64,000 nucleotides of DNA from Aquibacillus halophilus (GTDB taxonomy: Bacteria; Bacillota; Bacilli; Bacillales; Amphibacillaceae): positions 52,567 through 116,566 of the forward strand of contig NZ_WJNG01000018.1 in NCBI RefSeq assembly GCF_009649745.1, given 5' to 3'. Below, in pieces: positions 54,129 to 63,946 of this stretch. The notes under the pieces were generated by a model that was given only the letters and a program-made list of their open reading frames with translations, searched no databases and was not told the origin of the DNA. Made by a program: the position numbers and the translations under genes. Each line of letters opens with the position of its first letter. Positions within the stretch are counted from its first letter, which is position 1.

Positions 54129-56033
54129 ATGTGTGGTTTTATTGGAATGATTCGAAATCATGCTCAGTTACCTGGACAGGACAATCAAGATACGTTTCAA
54201 CAACGAAACAACCTTATTGCTCATAGAGGACCTGATGATGAAGGATATTTTCATGATGAATATATTTCTTTTGGATTTAGACGATTAAGTATTATCGATA
54301 TTGAGAGTGGACATCAACCATTCAACTATGATGATGAACAATTCTGGATGGTTTTTAATGGAGAAATATATAACTATGTTGAATTAAGAGAACAATTAAT
54401 TGAAAAAGGATATACATTTAAAACAGAATCAGATACGGAAGTTATTATTGCTATGTTTAAAGAACATAGAACAGAAGCATTTAAACATTTAAGAGGAATG
54501 TTTTCTGTTTTAATATGGGATAAACAAGAACAAGTTCTATACGGAGTAAGGGATCCATTTGGGATTAAACCGTTATTTTATAGTGAGACAGAAGAGGGTA
54601 CATATTTTTCCTCTGAAAAGAAGACTATAACCCTGTTTCAAGAGAAAGAAGAGGTAAGTACAGCGGCACTGCAACACTATTTAAGTTTTCAGTTTGCTCC
54701 AGAACCGTTAACATTAACTGAAGGAATCTATAAGGTGGAGCCAGGACACTTTTTCATTAAAAAACCAGGAGAATCAATTGAATTTCACCGTTACTGGCAC
54801 GCGACCTTTAGTCCAGTATTAATGGAAAAGAAAGACTGGATTAAACGTATTCAAGATGTTATGTATGATTCGGTTAAAGTTCATATGAGAAGTGATGTAC
54901 CGGTAGGATCATTTTTATCGGGTGGGATAGATTCATCTATAATTGTTGCCATTGCAAAAGAGTTTAATCCGAACCTGAAGACATTTTCAGTAGGATTTGA
55001 GCGCGATGGGTATTCTGAAGTTGATGTAGCAAAAGAAACTGCAGATAAATTAGATGTAGAAAATATATCGTATATGATAACGCCAGAAGAATATGTTCAA
55101 AAGCTACCCAAGATAATGTGGCATATGGACGATCCGCTTGCTGATCCTGCCTGCGTTCCATTGTATTTTGTGGCAAGAGAAGCGAACAAACACGTAACAG
55201 TGGTACTATCTGGTGAAGGTGCGGATGAATTGTTCGGGGGATACAACATTTATCGAGAGCCTGAATCGTTAAAAATTTTCCAATCTATACCAACCCCGGC
55301 CAAAGAGTTGCTTTCCCGTGTTGCAAATGTTTTACCAGAGGGTGTGACAGGAAAGAGTTTCTTAGAGCGAGGAACGACTCCTTTAAAGGATCGTTATATT
55401 GGAAATGCCAAAATGTTTGAAGATCAAGAAAAGAAACAGATTTTGAAGAAGTATCATTCTAATCTAACTTATCAACAACTAACAGAAGAATTATATCAAA
55501 ATGTTAGCGAATATCATCCTGTAAATCAAATGCAATATATTGATATTCATACATGGCTTCGTGGAGATATTTTATTGAAAGCAGACAAGATGACAATGGC
55601 TAATTCCTTAGAATTACGTGTCCCGTTCTTAGATAAAGAGGTATTTCAGGTTGCCAGTCAAATTCCTGTTAACCTTAAAATTGCAAATGGAACCACGAAG
55701 AGTATATTGAGAGAAGCGGCCAGAGGAATTGTACCGGATCATGTCCTAGATCGAAAAAAACTAGGTTTTCCAGTGCCGATTCGTCATTGGCTAAAAAAAG
55801 AGTTGTATAGTTGGGCGAAGACACTGATACAGGAAAGTGAAACAGATGATCTTATTCGCAAAGATGTTATTTTTAGGCTTCTAGAAGATCACTGTCAGGG
55901 TAAAGGGGACTACAGTAGAAAGATTTGGACTGTTTTGATGTTTATGCTCTGGCACCAAATTTATGTAGAACGAAAATTCTCGTTTGAAGAGTTAATGGAA
56001 GAAGATAAAACAAAAAGCAAGCTCACGGTGTAA
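54129..56033 (+). CDS. asnB: Asparagine synthetase (glutamine-hydrolysing)
   Basis: A 634-residue enzyme with an N-terminal glutaminase domain (catalytic Cys2 in MCGFIGMI) and a C-terminal synthetase domain with the PPi loop LSGGIDSSII. The start at 54129 is fixed by Cys2, which must be exposed after Met removal; an upstream in-frame ATG at 54084 would block that. RBS AGAGAGG. The end overlaps the convergent C39-like gene by 11 bases. Confidence 0.96.
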   Translation: MCGFIGMIRNHAQLPGQDNQDTFQQRNNLIAHRGPDDEGYFHDEYISFGFRRLSIIDIESGHQPFNYDDEQFWMVFNGEIYNYVELREQLIEKGYTFKTESDTEVIIAMFKEHRTEAFKHLRGMFSVLIWDKQEQVLYGVRDPFGIKPLFYSETEEGTYFSSEKKTITLFQEKEEVSTAALQHYLSFQFAPEPLTLTEGIYKVEPGHFFIKKPGESIEFHRYWHATFSPVLMEKKDWIKRIQDVMYDSVKVHMRSDVPVGSFLSGGIDSSIIVAIAKEFNPNLKTFSVGFERDGYSEVDVAKETADKLDVENISYMITPEEYVQKLPKIMWHMDDPLADPACVPLYFVAREANKHVTVVLSGEGADELFGGYNIYREPESLKIFQSIPTPAKELLSRVANVLPEGVTGKSFLERGTTPLKDRYIGNAKMFEDQEKKQILKKYHSNLTYQQLTEELYQNVSEYHPVNQMQYIDIHTWLRGDILLKADKMTMANSLELRVPFLDKEVFQVASQIPVNLKIANGTTKSILREAARGIVPDHVLDRKKLGFPVPIRHWLKKELYSWAKTLIQESETDDLIRKDVIFRLLEDHCQGKGDYSRKIWTVLMFMLWHQIYVERKFSFEELMEEDKTKSKLTV

Positions 56034-56052
56034 TTACCGTGATTGCTTGCTT
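56013..56052. terminator. Hairpin at the convergent ends of asnB and the C39-like gene
   Basis: AAGCAAGCTCACGGT pairs with ACCGTGATTGCTTGCTT around the two stop codons. It can serve as a terminator for both directions although it lies inside coding ends. Confidence 0.65.
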
Positions 56053-56907
56053 TCCCATTTGCACCCAGGCTTCCTCGAAGCTCTTAAAGGGTGCTTTTCT
56101 TGTTTCAGCTAATATTGGATCATTAAAGTAGATGAATTCTTCATCGTAGCCAGTCACTAAAACGGAGTGTTCCCTCATTGTGATTTCAATAGGTCCATCA
56201 TCTGTTTGCCACGTCTCAAATTCAGTTTCAGGTAACTCTTTATATAACGTATTCGTAATGATCCACACAGGACGATCTTGATTCAGGTGTTGTAATACCT
56301 CATAGAATGATCCACCACTGAAATCAAGCACCTGATCACCAAGGTATTGTTTTGCTAGCTCAGCTATTGGTTCATGGTAGACACCGAGGCCTGGATTTGA
56401 AAAAGAATACATGTCTCCAACAAAACCATTTGACGGGTTACCGAAGAAAATGCCGTCAGATGTGACCTTATAGGGAGTGTTATCCTTCTTTACTTTTTCT
56501 GCTAGTTCCATTTTTTCTACATCCACTTGAAAATATTGAAGTAACATAGCTAAACTGGTCACTTCACATCCTCGCGGTAGCTCGGGATGTTGTCCTACTA
56601 TAGGAGCGTCAAGTCTAACGTCAGGGCGGAGTTGGACGAGTTCAACAGGTGGCAATACAATTTCTAATTCTGTTTCTGGTAGTTCAGTGGCATAAGTATA
56701 GGATTTATCGCTTTGATTTTTCAACCAATCATAGATAGTGGATTTTGAATTATAAAGTATAATACCAGTAACCATTAAACTTGAGAGTCCAAAAAGAATA
56801 ATATATGTTTTTAAAGCACTTTTGTACACATATTGCAATGGAGTTCTCAGCAGATAGAATAATAATAATGTCATCAAAATAGTAAAAAACATTAAAAAGA
56901 AAAGCAT
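56023..56907 (-). CDS. C39-like cysteine peptidase family membrane protein
   Basis: A 294-residue protein with two N-terminal membrane helices (about 1-20 and 33-53) and an external C39_2 peptidase-like domain. The catalytic set is visible: Cys in LPRGCEVTSLAMLLQYF, His in MREHSVLVTGYD and Asp in IYFNDPI. It resembles B. subtilis YvpB. The start ATG at 56907 follows GAGGAG; the longer frame to 56925 contains that RBS. The substrate is unknown. Confidence 0.85.
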   Translation of the reverse strand: MLFFLMFFTILMTLLLFYLLRTPLQYVYKSALKTYIILFGLSSLMVTGIILYNSKSTIYDWLKNQSDKSYTYATELPETELEIVLPPVELVQLRPDVRLDAPIVGQHPELPRGCEVTSLAMLLQYFQVDVEKMELAEKVKKDNTPYKVTSDGIFFGNPSNGFVGDMYSFSNPGLGVYHEPIAELAKQYLGDQVLDFSGGSFYEVLQHLNQDRPVWIITNTLYKELPETEFETWQTDDGPIEITMREHSVLVTGYDEEFIYFNDPILAETRKAPFKSFEEAWVQMGKQAITVITP

Positions 56908-56988
56908 AGTTACACTCCTCACCATTAGCCAGATTTATAAAAAAACATGAACAATAAATTTGGCTTTGACTACTTATGAAAAAAATAG

Positions 56989-57501
56989 TTAGTTTTGTAA
57001 TTTTTTATAGTACTGGCCTTTTTCTACGTAAGATTCTTTGATTCGATTCATTTCTTTTATATCTTCATCGGTTAAATTGCGAATTACTTTAGCTGGACGA
57101 CCAAAAGCGAGCGTTCTTGGAGGAATCTTTTTTCCAGGCGGAACGAGGCTACCAGCACCAATAAAGGCCTGTTCTCCAATTTCTGCCCCATCAAGTATAA
57201 TGGAGCCCATCCCCACTAGTGCCTTCTTCCGAATAATTGCGGAGTGAAGTGTTACTTGATGTCCGATCGTTACCTCATCCTCTATAATTAAAGGCATATC
57301 CGGACTTTGGTGTAGTAAACAGAGATCTTGAACATTAGACTTTTTTCCAATATGTACAGGAGCTACGTCTCCTCTAATTACGGTTTTAAACCAAATACTT
57401 ACTTCTTCCTCAATGGTTACATCACCTGTTATTACAACGTCGTCAGATATATAGGATGTTTCATGAATTGTTGGTTTTTTTCCTTTGTATTCGTAAAACA
57501 T
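56989..57501 (-). CDS. ytoA: Gamma-class carbonic anhydrase-like protein YtoA
   Basis: A left-handed beta-helix protein of 170 residues built of hexapeptide repeats. The three zinc-binding histidines appear in LCLLHQSPD, TIGHQVTLHS. YtoA relatives are putative gamma carbonic anhydrases or acyltransferase-like proteins. The start ATG 57501 follows GAGGAGG; the frame to 57516 would include that RBS. Confidence 0.88.
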   Translation of the reverse strand: MFYEYKGKKPTIHETSYISDDVVITGDVTIEEEVSIWFKTVIRGDVAPVHIGKKSNVQDLCLLHQSPDMPLIIEDEVTIGHQVTLHSAIIRKKALVGMGSIILDGAEIGEQAFIGAGSLVPPGKKIPPRTLAFGRPAKVIRNLTDEDIKEMNRIKESYVEKGQYYKKLQN

Positions 57502-57615
57502 TTGAATCCTCCTCATTATTGTGGTGATATAATAAATAATACCATAAACGGTTATTATTAATTAGTGATATCTAAAGTAGAGCTTACCTTATATTAAGGA
57601 AACGAGGGAATCCAT

Positions 57616-58683
57616 ATGTACAGTATTCCGAAAACATCACCAATGCTAATGGGTTTTGTGTATCGAAAAATCTTTCCGCAAGTTAATGTTGAGTTGAACT
57701 ATTGGAAAGATAGAGCAGAAAAAATTCCAAATCGAGAATTAAGAGCACAAGCTCTTGCAAGTTTAGAGTCAAAAAGATTTCATTGTCAGGGTGGTGCGGT
57801 TTACAGTATCTTGGCGGGTCATAGGTGGAAAGAAGCAATCCGATTTATAATTGCTTATCAAACGATTAGTGATTATTTAGATAATTTATGTGATCGCAGT
57901 ACATCACTGGATCCAAACGACTTCAGTATGCTCCATCGATCAATGGAAGATGCATTAACAATTGGAAATCCAACTAATGACTACTATCAATATAGATGTG
58001 AGAAGGATGATGGAGAGTATTTATCAGATTTAGTGAAAACTTGTCAGCATAGCTTATGGCAAATCACGGATTATCAACATATTGAAGGTTATTTGCTTCA
58101 ATTGGAACGCTTGTATGGTGATTTACAAGTACATAAACATGTAAAAGAGGATGAAAGAATCCCGAGACTGGAAAAGTGGTATTGTTCCTATAAAGAAAGT
58201 TGGCCATCCCTTAGTTGGTATGAATTCTCGGCTTCAAGTGGCTCCACATTAGGTATTTTCTGTCTTGTTTCGTATGGAATGGGCCAAGAAATGACAAAAC
58301 AGCTCGCAAAAAGAATTTATGAAAGTTATTTTCCCTTTATGCAGGGTTTACATATTCTGTTGGATTACTATATTGATCAACAAGAGGATCGGATAGAAGG
58401 AGACTTGAATTTTTGTAATTATTACAATAGTAATGATCATATGAAAGAACGTTTACTGTTTTTTATTGAACAAGCCAATAAAAACGTCCAGCAATTACCG
58501 AATAAGCAGTTTCATGAGATGGTCCACAATGGATTAGTCGGTCTTTATTTGGCGGATCCAAAGGTGAAAGGACTTAAAAGTGGAAAAGAAATTACAAAAA
58601 CATTGCTACAGGCAAGTGGATTTCAATCTTCCTTCTTCCATTTAAATATCAAATTATACAATAAATTAAAAGGAAGAAGTTAA
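57616..58683 (+). CDS. ytpB: Tetraprenyl-beta-curcumene synthase YtpB (DUF2600)
   Basis: A 355-residue terpene synthase of the YtpB class. Aspartate-rich motif DYLDNLCD (residues 86-93) and a second acidic motif DYYIDQQEDRIEGD bind Mg-diphosphate. The B. subtilis enzyme cyclises a C35 prenyl diphosphate to tetraprenyl-beta-curcumene, the precursor of sesquarterpenes found in spores. ATG 57616 follows AACGAGGG. Confidence 0.9.
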   Translation: MYSIPKTSPMLMGFVYRKIFPQVNVELNYWKDRAEKIPNRELRAQALASLESKRFHCQGGAVYSILAGHRWKEAIRFIIAYQTISDYLDNLCDRSTSLDPNDFSMLHRSMEDALTIGNPTNDYYQYRCEKDDGEYLSDLVKTCQHSLWQITDYQHIEGYLLQLERLYGDLQVHKHVKEDERIPRLEKWYCSYKESWPSLSWYEFSASSGSTLGIFCLVSYGMGQEMTKQLAKRIYESYFPFMQGLHILLDYYIDQQEDRIEGDLNFCNYYNSNDHMKERLLFFIEQANKNVQQLPNKQFHEMVHNGLVGLYLADPKVKGLKSGKEITKTLLQASGFQSSFFHLNIKLYNKLKGRS

Positions 58684-58722
58684 AGGGGCCTAGATTGAGT
58701 TCTATACTAGGCCTCTTTTCAA
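58683..58722. terminator. Bidirectional terminator between ytpB and ytqB
   Basis: GGGGCCTAG (58685-58693) pairs with CTAGGCCTC (58707-58715, one G-U) and a T-run follows on the plus strand; AACCCCTTTAAC follows on the other. Confidence 0.7.
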
Positions 58723-59289
58723 TTATTTTTTTTCAATTGCTAATACAAAAGGTGGGCTATTTTTCTGATTAATGAATCCATACCTTACTACATTGAATTT
58801 TTTTTGATCATACTTTCCTAGATGATTAAGTAGTTCTTCTTTTTCTAGCTCACCACCTGGATGGCCATGATAAACAACAAGCACAATAATTCCACCGGGT
58901 TTTAAAAAGCTTCCAATTACTTCGATAGCAGAAATAGTACTTTCAGGTTTTGTGATGATTTCTTTGTCACTACCAGGTAGGTATCCTAAATTAAAAATAG
59001 CACCACCGATGCGCTCCCTTTGGTCCTCATTTAAATACTCGAGTATTTTATGATGGCTTTCTTGTATGAGGGTAACATTGTTTTTTGCCTCATTTTCTAA
59101 TAGCTTTCTTGTATTATTTATTGCTTGTTCTTGGATGTCAAAAGCCAATACGTTTCCATCGCTACCTACTAAATTACTAAGAAATAATGAGTCATTTCCG
59201 TTTCCGCATGTTCCGTCTATCACCGTTTCACCAGGCTTAACTGAATTCTCTAAGAGTTCATGTGCATATGCAATTACCCTTTTTAACAT
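58723..59289 (-). CDS. mnmM: tRNA methyltransferase MnmM (YtqB)
   Basis: A 188-residue class I SAM methyltransferase with motif I VIDGTCGNGNDSLFLS, acidic end of beta-2 FDIQE and NLGYLPGSD as the catalytic NPPY-like region. B. subtilis YtqB was identified as MnmM, which methylates nm5(s2)U34 of tRNA to mnm5(s2)U. It overlaps the radical-SAM gene ytqA (MnmL) by 7 bases, consistent with a shared pathway. Confidence 0.88.
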   Translation of the reverse strand: MLKRVIAYAHELLENSVKPGETVIDGTCGNGNDSLFLSNLVGSDGNVLAFDIQEQAINNTRKLLENEAKNNVTLIQESHHKILEYLNEDQRERIGGAIFNLGYLPGSDKEIITKPESTISAIEVIGSFLKPGGIIVLVVYHGHPGGELEKEELLNHLGKYDQKKFNVVRYGFINQKNSPPFVLAIEKK

Positions 59290-60245
59290 GAGAACACCTT
59301 TTCTGTTGTGGTAAATAGTTTGCCTTGCCAGCTGTTACGGCGCTCCAATTCCTTATCAATTTCGTTTAAAACTTGCCATTTATTCATACTCCACATTGGA
59401 CCAATTAATAGTTCAGGTGGACCATCACCAGTAATGCGGTGGATAATCATTTCTTTGGGGAGCCTTTCCAGTTGATCAACGACAAGCTTAATATATTCTT
59501 CCTTTGATAGAAATTGAAGAAGCCCTTTTTCGTACTGTTTAACCATTGGGGTCCCCTTAAGTAGATGGAGTAAGTGAATTTTAATACCTTGAACCTCCAT
59601 CTTGCTTACAGCATTAACAGTTTCCATCATCATTTCAAAATTTTCGCCAGGTAGACCGTTAATAATGTGAGTGCATACTCTGATATTATGTTTTCTAAGC
59701 TTTGCCACACCATCTAAATAGCAGTCCATATTATGTGCTCGATTAATTAAATCAGATGTTTGTTGGTGAATCGTTTGTAATCCTAGTTCCACCCATAAAT
59801 AAGTTCGACTATTTAATTCTGCAAGGTAATCAACGACATCGTCAGGCAAGCAGTCTGGGCGTGTAGCAATGGATATTCCGACTACTCCATCTAGTTTTAA
59901 GACGGATTCATACTTTGCTCTTAACTCTTCAACGGGTGCATGGGTATTAGTATATGCCTGAAAGTAGGCCATGTATTTACCATTTTTCCACTTATGATGC
60001 ATCTTGTCTTTTATTTCATTAAATTGTGTTTTAAGGTCATCTGATCTGCTTCCTGCAAAATCTCCGCTGCCAGCAGCCGAACAAAAGGTGCAACCTCCAT
60101 GTGCGACTGTACCATCACGATTTGGACAGTCAAATCCTCCATCAAGTGCTACCTTAAAAACCTTATGCCCAAATGTACTTTTTAAATGATAATTCCATGA
60201 ATGATATCTTTTTTTATCAAAGGAAAATGGAAAAGGATTATTCAT
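59283..60245 (-). CDS. mnmL: Radical SAM protein MnmL (YtqA)
   Basis: A 320-residue radical-SAM enzyme of the TIGR01212/YhcC group. The cluster motif is the unusual spaced CPNRDGTVAHGGCTFC (Cys at three positions), followed by WVELGLQTIH and HIINGLPGE. YtqA/MnmL acts with MnmM to convert cmnm5U to mnm5U at the tRNA wobble base. It overlaps ytqB by 7 bases. Confidence 0.88.
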   Translation of the reverse strand: MNNPFPFSFDKKRYHSWNYHLKSTFGHKVFKVALDGGFDCPNRDGTVAHGGCTFCSAAGSGDFAGSRSDDLKTQFNEIKDKMHHKWKNGKYMAYFQAYTNTHAPVEELRAKYESVLKLDGVVGISIATRPDCLPDDVVDYLAELNSRTYLWVELGLQTIHQQTSDLINRAHNMDCYLDGVAKLRKHNIRVCTHIINGLPGENFEMMMETVNAVSKMEVQGIKIHLLHLLKGTPMVKQYEKGLLQFLSKEEYIKLVVDQLERLPKEMIIHRITGDGPPELLIGPMWSMNKWQVLNEIDKELERRNSWQGKLFTTTEKVFSC

Positions 60246-60391
60246 TGGTTAAACTCCTCTTTTTTATCTTACTTCATAATAAATTTAGTATTGCTTTATT
60301 GTAGCATGTCTAGAAAAGTTGCAAAAGTCGCGTAAATATCCTGAATGTATGTTAATCATCTTTTTGAGCATTTTAAAAATGAGGTGATTAT

Positions 60392-60673
60392 TTGGCTACT
60401 AGACAATCTGTTGAAAATTTAATTGAAAAAGCAAACACGTACCTCTCAACTGCTCAGGAACAGTTGGAAATCACTAATCGCAATGGTTTTGAAGTTGATG
60501 AAGCGTATTCGCAATCCCAACAAAGTTTGGCCGAAGTTGAACAAGAGATTCAAAAAATGATGGATAGTGCGAACCATCAGCAAAGAGATCAACTCCATCG
60601 CTTACATCTAAAAGTAAGTAACTATATGAATGATATGGTATTAGATCAAATTGATTTAAATAAGTTTGAATAA
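60392..60673 (+). CDS. ytzC: YtzC family small protein (DUF2524)
   Basis: A 93-residue predicted coiled-coil protein (residues 5-55 and 60-85 helical, rich in Glu/Gln). Size, start MATRQSVENLIEKAN and position near ytqA match YtzC. The start is TTG 60392 behind GAGGTG. Function unknown. Confidence 0.8.
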   Translation: MATRQSVENLIEKANTYLSTAQEQLEITNRNGFEVDEAYSQSQQSLAEVEQEIQKMMDSANHQQRDQLHRLHLKVSNYMNDMVLDQIDLNKFE

Positions 60674-60712
60674 ATCCAAAAGGCCTCGTAAAGTACGAGG
60701 CCTTTTGGATTT
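60672..60712 (+). terminator. Terminator of ytzC
   Basis: A perfect 19-bp stem, AAATCCAAAAGGCCTCGTA with TACGAGGCCTTTTGGATTT, loop AAG. It extends over the stop codon. Confidence 0.88.
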
Positions 60713-60743
60713 AATGAGAAATAATATGTAAATGTGGCAAACC

Positions 60744-60772
60744 TTGACAAAGAGGAACGCTTTCTTTACAAT
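60744..60772 (+). promoter_or_regulatory. Promoter of leuS leader
   Basis: TTGACA (60744-60749) and TACAAT (60767-60772) with a 17-base spacer, just upstream of the T-box. Confidence 0.88.
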
Positions 60773-60784
60773 ACGATTACAATA

Positions 60785-61026
60785 ACTAATGAACGACTTA
60801 GAGAAGGAATAGTAGTAGGGCTTCAAGTATAAGAGAGACAGTATATTGGTGCGAACTGTCCTTGAACTTTATGAACTCACCTTTGATGTTGCAGGGATGA
60901 AAAATAGGTAGTTCCTGCCGTTTTCCGCGTTAAGGATTCAAAGCGGGCGTATGAAAATTACGCTAAGTTGGGTGGTACCGCGGGAAAGATCTCTCGTCCC
61001 ATTTTTGGGATAGGGGGATTTTTTTA
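60785..61026 (+). ncRNA. T-box leader of leuS (leucine)
   Basis: The T-box core AAGTTGGGTGGTACCGCG is at 60965-60982, preceded by Stem I features AGAGAAGGAATAGTAG. CTC at 60876-60878 in GAACTCACC is a plausible Leu specifier. TGGT in the antiterminator bulge fits a tRNA with discriminator A, as in tRNA-Leu. A terminator TCCC/GGGA with a T-run ends at about 61026. Uncharged tRNA-Leu should switch on leuS. Confidence 0.95.
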
Positions 61027-61124
61027 TATGGTGGGAACGTACGTTTCGTTTTCTGGAACTCTGGAACTTTGAATTAACTAAGAAACACAACAATTATATA
61101 GGTTAAAACGAGGAGGTAATTGCC

Positions 61125-63542
61125 ATGTCATTTGATCACATTAAGATTGAAAAGAAATGGAGTAATCACTGGTTACAAAACAAGACTTTTAAAACGAATT
61201 CAGAAACGAATAAAGAGAAATTTTATGTATTAGATATGTTTCCATATCCGTCTGGTGCAGGGTTACACGTAGGGCATCCTGAAGGGTACACAGCTACTGA
61301 TATAATTTCGAGAATGAAACGGATGCAAGGCTATGAGGTGCTCCACCCAATGGGATGGGATGCCTTCGGATTACCGGCTGAACAGTATGCGCTTGATACG
61401 GGTAATGATCCGGCAGAATTTACGAAAAAAAATATCGATACTTTCCGACGTCAAATTCAAGACCTTGGTTTCTCGTATGATTGGGACCGTGAGATTAATA
61501 CAACAGATCCACACTATTATAAATGGACACAGTGGATATTCTTGAAATTATATGAAAAGGGATTAGCCTATATAGATGAAGTAGCAGTTAACTGGTGTCC
61601 TGCACTAGGTACAGTACTTGCTAATGAAGAAATAATTGATGGTAAAAGTGAACGGGGAGGACATCCAGTTGAACGTAAACCAATGAAACAGTGGATGTTA
61701 AGAATAACTGCTTACGCTGACCGTTTGCTTGAAGACTTAGAGGAATTAGATTGGCCAGAAAGTATTAAAGATATGCAACGTAACTGGATTGGACGTTCTG
61801 AGGGTGCAGAAGTTCATTTTGGCATTGATGAGCATGAAGATACATTTACCGTTTTTACAACTAGACCGGACACCTTATACGGTGCAACCTATGCTGTTTT
61901 AGCACCGGAACATCCGCTTGTTGAGAAGATTGTAACTAAAGATCAACAAAGCGCAGTGAAAAACTATATAGATAAAGTAAAATCAAAAAGCGACTTGGAA
62001 CGTACAGATTTAGCTAAAGATAAATCTGGTGTGTTTACAGGAGCTTATGCCATTAACCCTGTTAATGAAGAAAAGCTTCCAATATGGGTAGCAGATTATG
62101 TATTAATGACCTATGGATCTGGAGCGATCATGGCTGTACCAGCACATGACGAACGTGATTATGAATTTGCAGAAAAATTCAATCTCGAAATCATTCCAGT
62201 GCTTGAGGGTGGGGACGTTGAAACAGAAGCATATACTGGTGATGGAAAACATATTAATTCAGGTTTTCTAGACGGACTTAATAAAGTAGAAGCGATTGAA
62301 AAAGTCATTAAGTGGCTTGAGGAAAATGGCAAAGGTGATAAGAAGGTAACTTACAGGCTAAGAGACTGGTTATTTAGTCGTCAACGGTATTGGGGTGAGC
62401 CAATTCCTATCACTCACTGGGAAGATGGAACAATGACAGGTGTTCCTGAAGAGGAACTCCCACTTGTGTTGCCTAAGACAACGGAAATTAAACCTTCAGG
62501 TACTGGTGAGTCACCACTTGCAAACATTGATAACTGGGTTAATGTTGTAGATCCAACAACTGGCATGAAAGGTCGACGTGAAACCAATACAATGCCACAA
62601 TGGGCTGGTAGCTGCTGGTACTTTTTACGATTTGTTGATCCGAACAATAGTGAAAAACTTGCTGATTTTGATCTATTAAAGAAGTGGCTCCCAGTTGATG
62701 TTTACATTGGTGGAGCTGAACATGCAGTACTTCACTTGCTTTATGCTCGCTTTTGGCATAAATTTTTATACGACATCGAAGTAGTGCCAACAAAGGAACC
62801 TTTCCAGAAGCTATATAACCAAGGAATGATACTTGGGGAAAATAATGAGAAAATGAGTAAATCTAAAGGTAATGTAGTGAATCCAGATGAAATTGTAGAG
62901 AGTCACGGAGCAGATACATTAAGACTCTATGAGATGTTTATGGGACCTTTAGATGCTGCTGTTGCTTGGTCAACAAATGGTCTAGATGGTGCACGTCGTT
63001 TTCTAGATCGTGTATGGCGTTTATTTATTACAGATGAAGGCAATCTGTCTTCTAAAGTGGTAGATAGTGTCACGGAGGACTCTTTAGAAAAGGTTTATCA
63101 TGAAACAGTAAAAAAGGTAACGGATAACTTTGAGGACCTTCGTTTCAATACAGGGATATCTCAAATGATGGTTTTTATAAATGAGGCATATAAAGCTGAA
63201 GAAATTTCTATTGATTATGTAGAAGGCTTAGTTAAACTACTATCACCAGTTGCACCACATCTAGCGGAAGAGTTGTGGGAAAAGCTTGGACATCAAAGCT
63301 CGATAACTTATGAGGCTTGGCCTGCGTATGATGAGGCAAAATTAGTAGAAAGTGAAGTAGAAATTGTAATTCAGGTGATGGGTAAAGTACGTGCCAAAAT
63401 TCTAGTAGATAAAAATGCTTCGAAAGAAGACCTAGAAAAGCAGGCCTTAGAGAATGAATTAATTAAAGAAAGACTTGAAGGTAAAACTGTTAGGAAAGTT
63501 ATTGCCGTACCAGGCAAGCTAGTTAATATTGTAGCTAATTAA
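61125..63542 (+). CDS. leuS: Leucyl-tRNA synthetase
   Basis: An 805-residue class Ia synthetase. The HIGH motif is HVGH (residues 48-51) after YPSGAGL, and KMSKSKGN begins near residue 576. The editing domain has [21 protein letters not shown] precedes ATG 61125. It is controlled by the T-box upstream and ends at a strong terminator before the rRNA operon. Confidence 0.98.
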   Translation: MSFDHIKIEKKWSNHWLQNKTFKTNSETNKEKFYVLDMFPYPSGAGLHVGHPEGYTATDIISRMKRMQGYEVLHPMGWDAFGLPAEQYALDTGNDPAEFTKKNIDTFRRQIQDLGFSYDWDREINTTDPHYYKWTQWIFLKLYEKGLAYIDEVAVNWCPALGTVLANEEIIDGKSERGGHPVERKPMKQWMLRITAYADRLLEDLEELDWPESIKDMQRNWIGRSEGAEVHFGIDEHEDTFTVFTTRPDTLYGATYAVLAPEHPLVEKIVTKDQQSAVKNYIDKVKSKSDLERTDLAKDKSGVFTGAYAINPVNEEKLPIWVADYVLMTYGSGAIMAVPAHDERDYEFAEKFNLEIIPVLEGGDVETEAYTGDGKHINSGFLDGLNKVEAIEKVIKWLEENGKGDKKVTYRLRDWLFSRQRYWGEPIPITHWEDGTMTGVPEEELPLVLPKTTEIKPSGTGESPLANIDNWVNVVDPTTGMKGRRETNTMPQWAGSCWYFLRFVDPNNSEKLADFDLLKKWLPVDVYIGGAEHAVLHLLYARFWHKFLYDIEVVPTKEPFQKLYNQGMILGENNEKMSKSKGNVVNPDEIVESHGADTLRLYEMFMGPLDAAVAWSTNGLDGARRFLDRVWRLFITDEGNLSSKVVDSVTEDSLEKVYHETVKKVTDNFEDLRFNTGISQMMVFINEAYKAEEISIDYVEGLVKLLSPVAPHLAEELWEKLGHQSSITYEAWPAYDEAKLVESEVEIVIQVMGKVRAKILVDKNASKEDLEKQALENELIKERLEGKTVRKVIAVPGKLVNIVAN

Positions 63543-63550
63543 GGATTACT

Positions 63551-63593
63551 GAATCCCTCTTATCTGATAAGGGGGATTCTCAATGTTTTTTTT
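63551..63593 (+). terminator. Terminator of leuS
   Basis: GAATCCCTCTTATC pairs with GATAAGGGGGATTC (one G-U), followed by TCAATG and a run of eight T. Confidence 0.88.
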
Positions 63594-63705
63594 GATAGAT
63601 GCCTAATTAATATGAATAATAATATTCTAAAAAAGTGTTTAAATTAATTGAATAAGGGAAAACATAACTCTAGACTAATGGTTCTAGATTAATATAAGAA
63701 TGTTG

Positions 63706-63734
63706 TTGACTTTTCGATTATATTACTGTAATAT
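63706..63734 (+). promoter_or_regulatory. rRNA operon promoter
   Basis: TTGACT (63706-63711) and TAATAT (63729-63734) are 17 bases apart, with an A/T-rich upstream region that could be an UP element. It lies about 213 bases before mature 16S rRNA. Confidence 0.8.
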
Positions 63735-63749
63735 ATTCCTTGCTGTCGC

Positions 63750-63946
63750 AATTAGTCACGCGTTGAAAAACAAAATAGCAGTAACCAAAAATTGGAATTG
63801 ACTTAACAAGTCAACTCATGATACTATTTAGTTACTGTCGCTGATTGACAGATGGACAACTTGATCCTTGAAAACTGAACGAAACAACCAGTATGTGAAG
63901 TAAGAAATTAAGCTAGTTTTTTGAACGAGCAATCAAGCTCATAAAC
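63750..63946 (+). other. rRNA leader (processing stems and boxA-like sequence)
   Basis: AGTAAC/GTTACT and TTGACTT/AAGTCAA hairpins are followed by GATCCTTGAAAACTGAACGA, the antitermination/boxA-like sequence common before Bacillaceae rRNA genes, and then sequence forming the 5' side of the 16S processing stem. Confidence 0.7.
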
